Source: JALYXI01 sp963795835
Lineage (GTDB): Bacteria; Acidobacteriota; Terriglobia; Bryobacterales; Bryobacteraceae
Direction of reading: 5' to 3'
Assembly: GCA_963795835.1 (NCBI GenBank)
Contig: CAWCJC010000002.1
Span: forward strand, 322,322-386,321
DNA: 64,000 bases
Position 1 is the stretch's first letter. Every line of letters starts with the position of its first letter. Position numbers and translations under genes: made by a program. Below, one piece after another: positions 61,345-64,000 of the stretch. The notes under the pieces are model-generated. The model had not been told where the DNA came from, made no database searches, and saw only the letters and a list, made by a program, of their open reading frames with translations.

Positions 61345-62113
61345 ATGACCTGTTCGGAAGCCGAACCGTGCCCCGTGTATCTGGAAATTTCACACGTCTA
61401 TCCGCTCGGCCGCAAACTCTTTGTGACAGGGAACATTCACTCTGCCCAAGTCACTCTTTATTCCATTCTTCTGGCCAGTGATGACGGTGGGCCACCTGGC
61501 GCGAAGAGGGGGAGCGGGTCCGCGGGGGCGAACTCGACCGCGTTCAATTCACGAATTTCGATACCGGCTGGGTGAGCGGCCAACGCGTCACCCCGTTTCC
61601 CGGCGATCCCTTTCTGCTCCTGACCACCGACGGCGGAAAATCCTGGCGCAAACACGAAGTTCTGCCGGAAGGCAGTATCGGCTCCATCCAGAAGTTCTGG
61701 TTCGATTCACCGCGCAGTGGCTCCCTTGTGCTGGATCGCGGCGTGTCCGATGGCGATCAAATGCGCTACTCGCGCTATGAAACCATGACCGGAGGCACCA
61801 GTTGGGCCATTCGCCAATCCGCCGAAAAGCCTCTTGATCTTCCGCAATCCACCGCCGCCCCGGAAGAGGAGATTGCGCGCGCGCGGGGCGAGACGGCGCT
61901 GAAAAAGTTCGTCATTGAAAAGAAAGCCGCACAGGGCTGGGTTTCCGTAGGCGAAATTGCTTTGGAACTGGCACAGTGCAAAGGCGAGAGTGCCCCCTGG
62001 CTCCGCCGCCAAGCGCCGCCGCGCCATCCGCCCCCGCGAAGGATTATGTAGAGGAGCTGAAGCTCGGTCCCGCGCCCGGCGAAGCTCCTCCCAAGAAGAA
62101 AAAGCCGAAATGA
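61345..62113 (+). CDS. YCF48/BNR-type propeller protein (multiply frameshifted)
   Basis: The reading starts MTCSEAEPCPVYLEISHVYP with YSILLASDDGG; a missing G near 61487 restores ATWREEGERVRGGELDRVQF, NFDTGWVSGQR, LLLTTDGGKSWRKHEVLP, the DGGxSW repeat of YCF48/sialidase-type propellers. Another missing base near 62000 restores a Pro/Ala then Lys-rich tail (KLGPAPGEAPPKKKKPK) to TGA 62111-62113. In-frame residues (TCTEDDLQWAG) extend upstream of 61345, so a signal peptide around ATG 61268 may belong to it after a third correction. Function is unknown. Confidence 0.6.
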
Positions 62114-62302
62114 GCGTCCCTTCCGCGCGAAGCCGTTTGCGTATTATGAGACCATCGCGGGTGGCAACCGGAGCAACAGGCCGCACCACTTTGTCCGGCC
62201 GAGAGTTGCCCGGAAAAGTTCACTTCGAAGTAAACGTTTCAGACATCCTCCGTATCGAAAGTTCCGGAGGAGACCGCTGGGGCGCGGCACAGGGAAACCA
62301 AA
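62114..62302 (+). promoter_or_regulatory. Structured leader of metY, candidate RNA switch
   Basis: The leader contains two competing 5' arms, GGCAAC (62163-62168) and GCAAC (62173-62177), both able to pair with GTTGCC (62205-62210), plus an inner GGCCG/CGGCC stem (62179-62183 with 62196-62200) and a second hairpin CCTCCG/CGGAGG (62247-62252 with 62265-62270). It does not match the SAM-I or SAM-II consensus as I know them. A methionine- or SAM-linked role is inferred from its place before metY. Confidence 0.35.
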
Positions 62303-63579
62303 ATGACTAATGAAAGAGAATTCGGCTTCAACACCAGAGCGCTGCACGCGGGCCAAATCCCCGATAAAGAAACGGGCGCGCGCGCCGTGCCCATCTACCA
62401 GACCACTTCCTACGTCTTCGAAGACACCGAACACGCCGCGCATCTCTTCAACCTGCAGCGATTCGGCCACATCTACACCCGCATCATGAACCCCACCACG
62501 GCGGTGCTCGAAGAGCGCATGGCGGCTCTCGAACGCGGCGTGGGCGCGCTCGCCGTCGGCAGCGGACAAGCCGCGCAATTCCTCGCCATTGCGAATCTGG
62601 CCGGCTCAGGCGATGAAATCGTCTCCGCCAGCACCCTCTACGGCGGCACCTACACGCAGATGGACGTCAGCCTCCGCCGCCTGGGTATCTCGACTACCTT
62701 CGTCGAGCCGGACGATCCCGAAAATTTCCGCCGCGCCATCACGCCGAAGACCAAGCTCCTGTACTGCGAAACTATCGCCAATCCGCGCATGAACGTCGTC
62801 GACATCGAAGCCGTCGCCAACATCGCGCATGAGGCGAACCTGCCGTTCTTCGTCGACAACACCTTCGCCTCGCCTTATCTCTGCCGCCCCATCGAGCACG
62901 GCGCCGATATCGTGGTGCACTCCGCCACGAAGTTCCTCGGCGGCCACGGCACCTCCATCGGCGGCATCATCGTCGATAGCGGCAAGTTCCCCTGGGACAA
63001 AGGCAACTTCCCGCAGCTGACCGAGCCCAGCCCCGGCTATCACGGCATGAGGTTCTATGAAACTTTCGGCAATTTCGCGTTCATTATCAAGGCCCGCGTG
63101 GAAGGTCTGCGCGATTTCGGCCCCGCCGTCAGCCCGTTCAATTCTTTCCTGCTGCTGCAGGGCGTGGAAACGCTTCTGCTCCGCATGGAGCGCCACTGCC
63201 ACAACGCGCAAGCTGTCGCCGAGCACCTGGCCGCCCATGAACAGTGAAGTGGGTGAACTACCCTGGCCTGGAGCAAAGCCCGTACTATGCGCTCGCGCAA
63301 AAGTATCTGCCGAAAGGCTCCGGCGCGGTGATGACTTTCGGGATCGAGGGCGGCATGGAAGCCGGCCGCAAGTTCATCGAAACACTGCAACTCTTCTCGC
63401 ACCTGGCCAACGTGGGCGACGCGAAAAGCCTGGTCATCCATCCCGCCTCCACCACGCACCAGCAGCTGGGCGCGGAAGACCGGATCGCGGGCGGCATCAC
63501 GGACGATATGGTGCGGCTCTCGGTCGGCCTCGAAGATATCGAGGACATCTTCTGGGATCTGGACCAGGCGCTCAGCTAG
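62303..63579 (+). CDS. metY: O-acetylhomoserine sulfhydrylase (frameshifted)
   Basis: A PLP gamma-family enzyme: GFNTRALHAGQIPDKETGAR, VPIYQTTSYVFEDTEHAA, YTRIMNPTTAVLEERMAALE, PFFVDNTFASPYLCRPIEHG and the PLP-Lys motif HSATKFLGGHGTSIGG. A missing base near 63245 breaks the frame between HLAAHEQ and KWVNYPGLEQSPYYALAQKY; the rest (VMTFGIEGG, DAKSLVIHPASTTH) ends at 63579, about 425 residues, the expected length. It makes homocysteine from O-acetylhomoserine and sulfide, linking to cysK. Confidence 0.93.
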
Positions 63580-63586
63580 GCGCGAT

Positions 63587-64000
63587 GTGCTCGGGCTTGG
63601 CAAGCGTGTCGCCATGGTGGGGCTCTCCGGCAACACCTCCCGCCCCAGCCACTTCGTAGCGATTTACTTGAAAAGCCGAGGCTACGAAGTGGTGCCGGTA
63701 AATCCAAGAGAAAAAGAGATCTTGGGCCAAAAAAGCTAGCGAGCCTCAAGGACATTCCAGACGCGTAGACATTGTCGACATTTTTCGCGATCCAGCAGCG
63801 GTTCCGCCATCGTCGAGGAGGCCATTGCGATCGGCGCGAAAGCGGTGTGGATGCAGCTGGGAATCGTGAACGAAGAGGCCGCCGAGCGCGCCAGGCGGCT
63901 GGGCTGGAAGTCGTCATGGACCGCTGCATGAAAATCGAACACGCCCGGTTCTTCGGCGGTCTGAATATGTTGGGATTGAACACCGGGGTGATCTCGCCTC
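63587..64000 (+). CDS. CoA-binding (YccU-like) protein, partial and multiply frameshifted
   Basis: From GTG 63587 the protein reads RVAMVGLSGNTSRPSHFVA, YLKSRGYEVVPVNPREKEIL, the Rossmann CoA-binding (PF13380-type) fold. Restoring one missing base at each of about 63732, 63766, 63808 and 63893 yields ASLKDIPDAVDIVDIFRDP, IVEEAIAIGAKAVWMQLGI, EEAAERAR, GLEVVMDRCMKIEHARFF and a normal family end running off the window. Four deletions in 400 bases point to poor sequence quality. It starts 7 bases after metY, a common neighbour. Confidence 0.75.

Noticed and set aside
62114..62302. Known SAM-I riboswitch before metY
   Set aside because: A GGCAACC segment is present but the surrounding conserved GAGGGA/GGCCC and AGGUGC elements are missing, so it was reported only as an unassigned structured leader.
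1..64000. CRISPR arrays, insertion sequences, tRNA or rRNA genes
   Set aside because: No regularly spaced repeats, transposase motifs, inverted-repeat-bounded elements or T-loop/anticodon-arm patterns were found by reading; a dedicated tRNA or CRISPR scan was not possible.

Overview
The window looks like a chromosomal segment from an Acidobacteriota of the Bryobacterales/Solibacter type. The evidence is a high-GC genome, a zinc-finger/HEAT anti-sigma factor followed by paired DUF4097 proteins, a secreted protein ending in the IPT-like 'QINF.VP' domain that is very common in Solibacter relatives, a DUF1080 protein, PQQ-dependent sorbosone-type dehydrogenase, a probable bacillithiol disulfide reductase (YpdA), and many signal peptides. 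No rRNA, tRNA, CRISPR array or insertion sequence was recognised. These are family assignments from reading the translated sequence; no database search was run.

Layout. 0-6 kb: ECF sigma factor with its own promoter, anti-sigma factor, two DUF4097 proteins, then an OmpR/HK two-component pair. 6-17 kb: PafA-like phosphatase, OmpH/Skp, citrate synthase, alaS, ypdA, zinc-ribbon PspC protein, lon, HU. 17-24 kb: ABC ATPase, SDR and uronate-isomerase-like gene, recA, then rsfS-rlmH-accD-folC. 24-30 kb: D-aminoacylase-type amidohydrolase, ankyrin protein, murB, DUF2461, esterase, osmC. 30.6-31.7 kb: a small accessory patch with hicAB, a decayed second osmC copy and an orphan antitoxin. 31.8-38.6 kb: amino acid permease, Gly/Ser-rich secreted protein, a membrane-stress operon (XRE regulator, NfeD-like, flotillin, PspA), and a secreted IPT-domain protein. 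38.6-49 kb: kynureninase-like enzyme, hydrolase, PQQ dehydrogenase, Tat-exported TldD/TldE pair, P1 peptidase, and an Mla-type lipid transporter (permease, ATPase, MCE) followed by an HpnK/ChbG-type deacetylase. 49-58 kb: rsmI, dipeptidase, LytS-type kinase, DsbA-like protein, a very large secreted protein, DUF1080. 58.4-59.2 kb: a two-gene operon of a truncated HU-like protein and an HU-like/TIR fusion, the most novel item here. 59.4-64 kb: sulfur assimilation (Rrf2 regulator, cysK, metY) with a YCF48-like propeller protein and a partial CoA-binding protein.

Sequence quality matters for reading this annotation. About a dozen genes up to 59.6 kb are interrupted by a single surplus base, while genes after 61.4 kb are interrupted by single missing bases. 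The proteins are otherwise intact on both sides, so these look like uncorrected sequencing or assembly indels rather than pseudogenes. Such genes are annotated over their full repaired span. Only the second osmC copy and the orphan antitoxin look biologically decayed.
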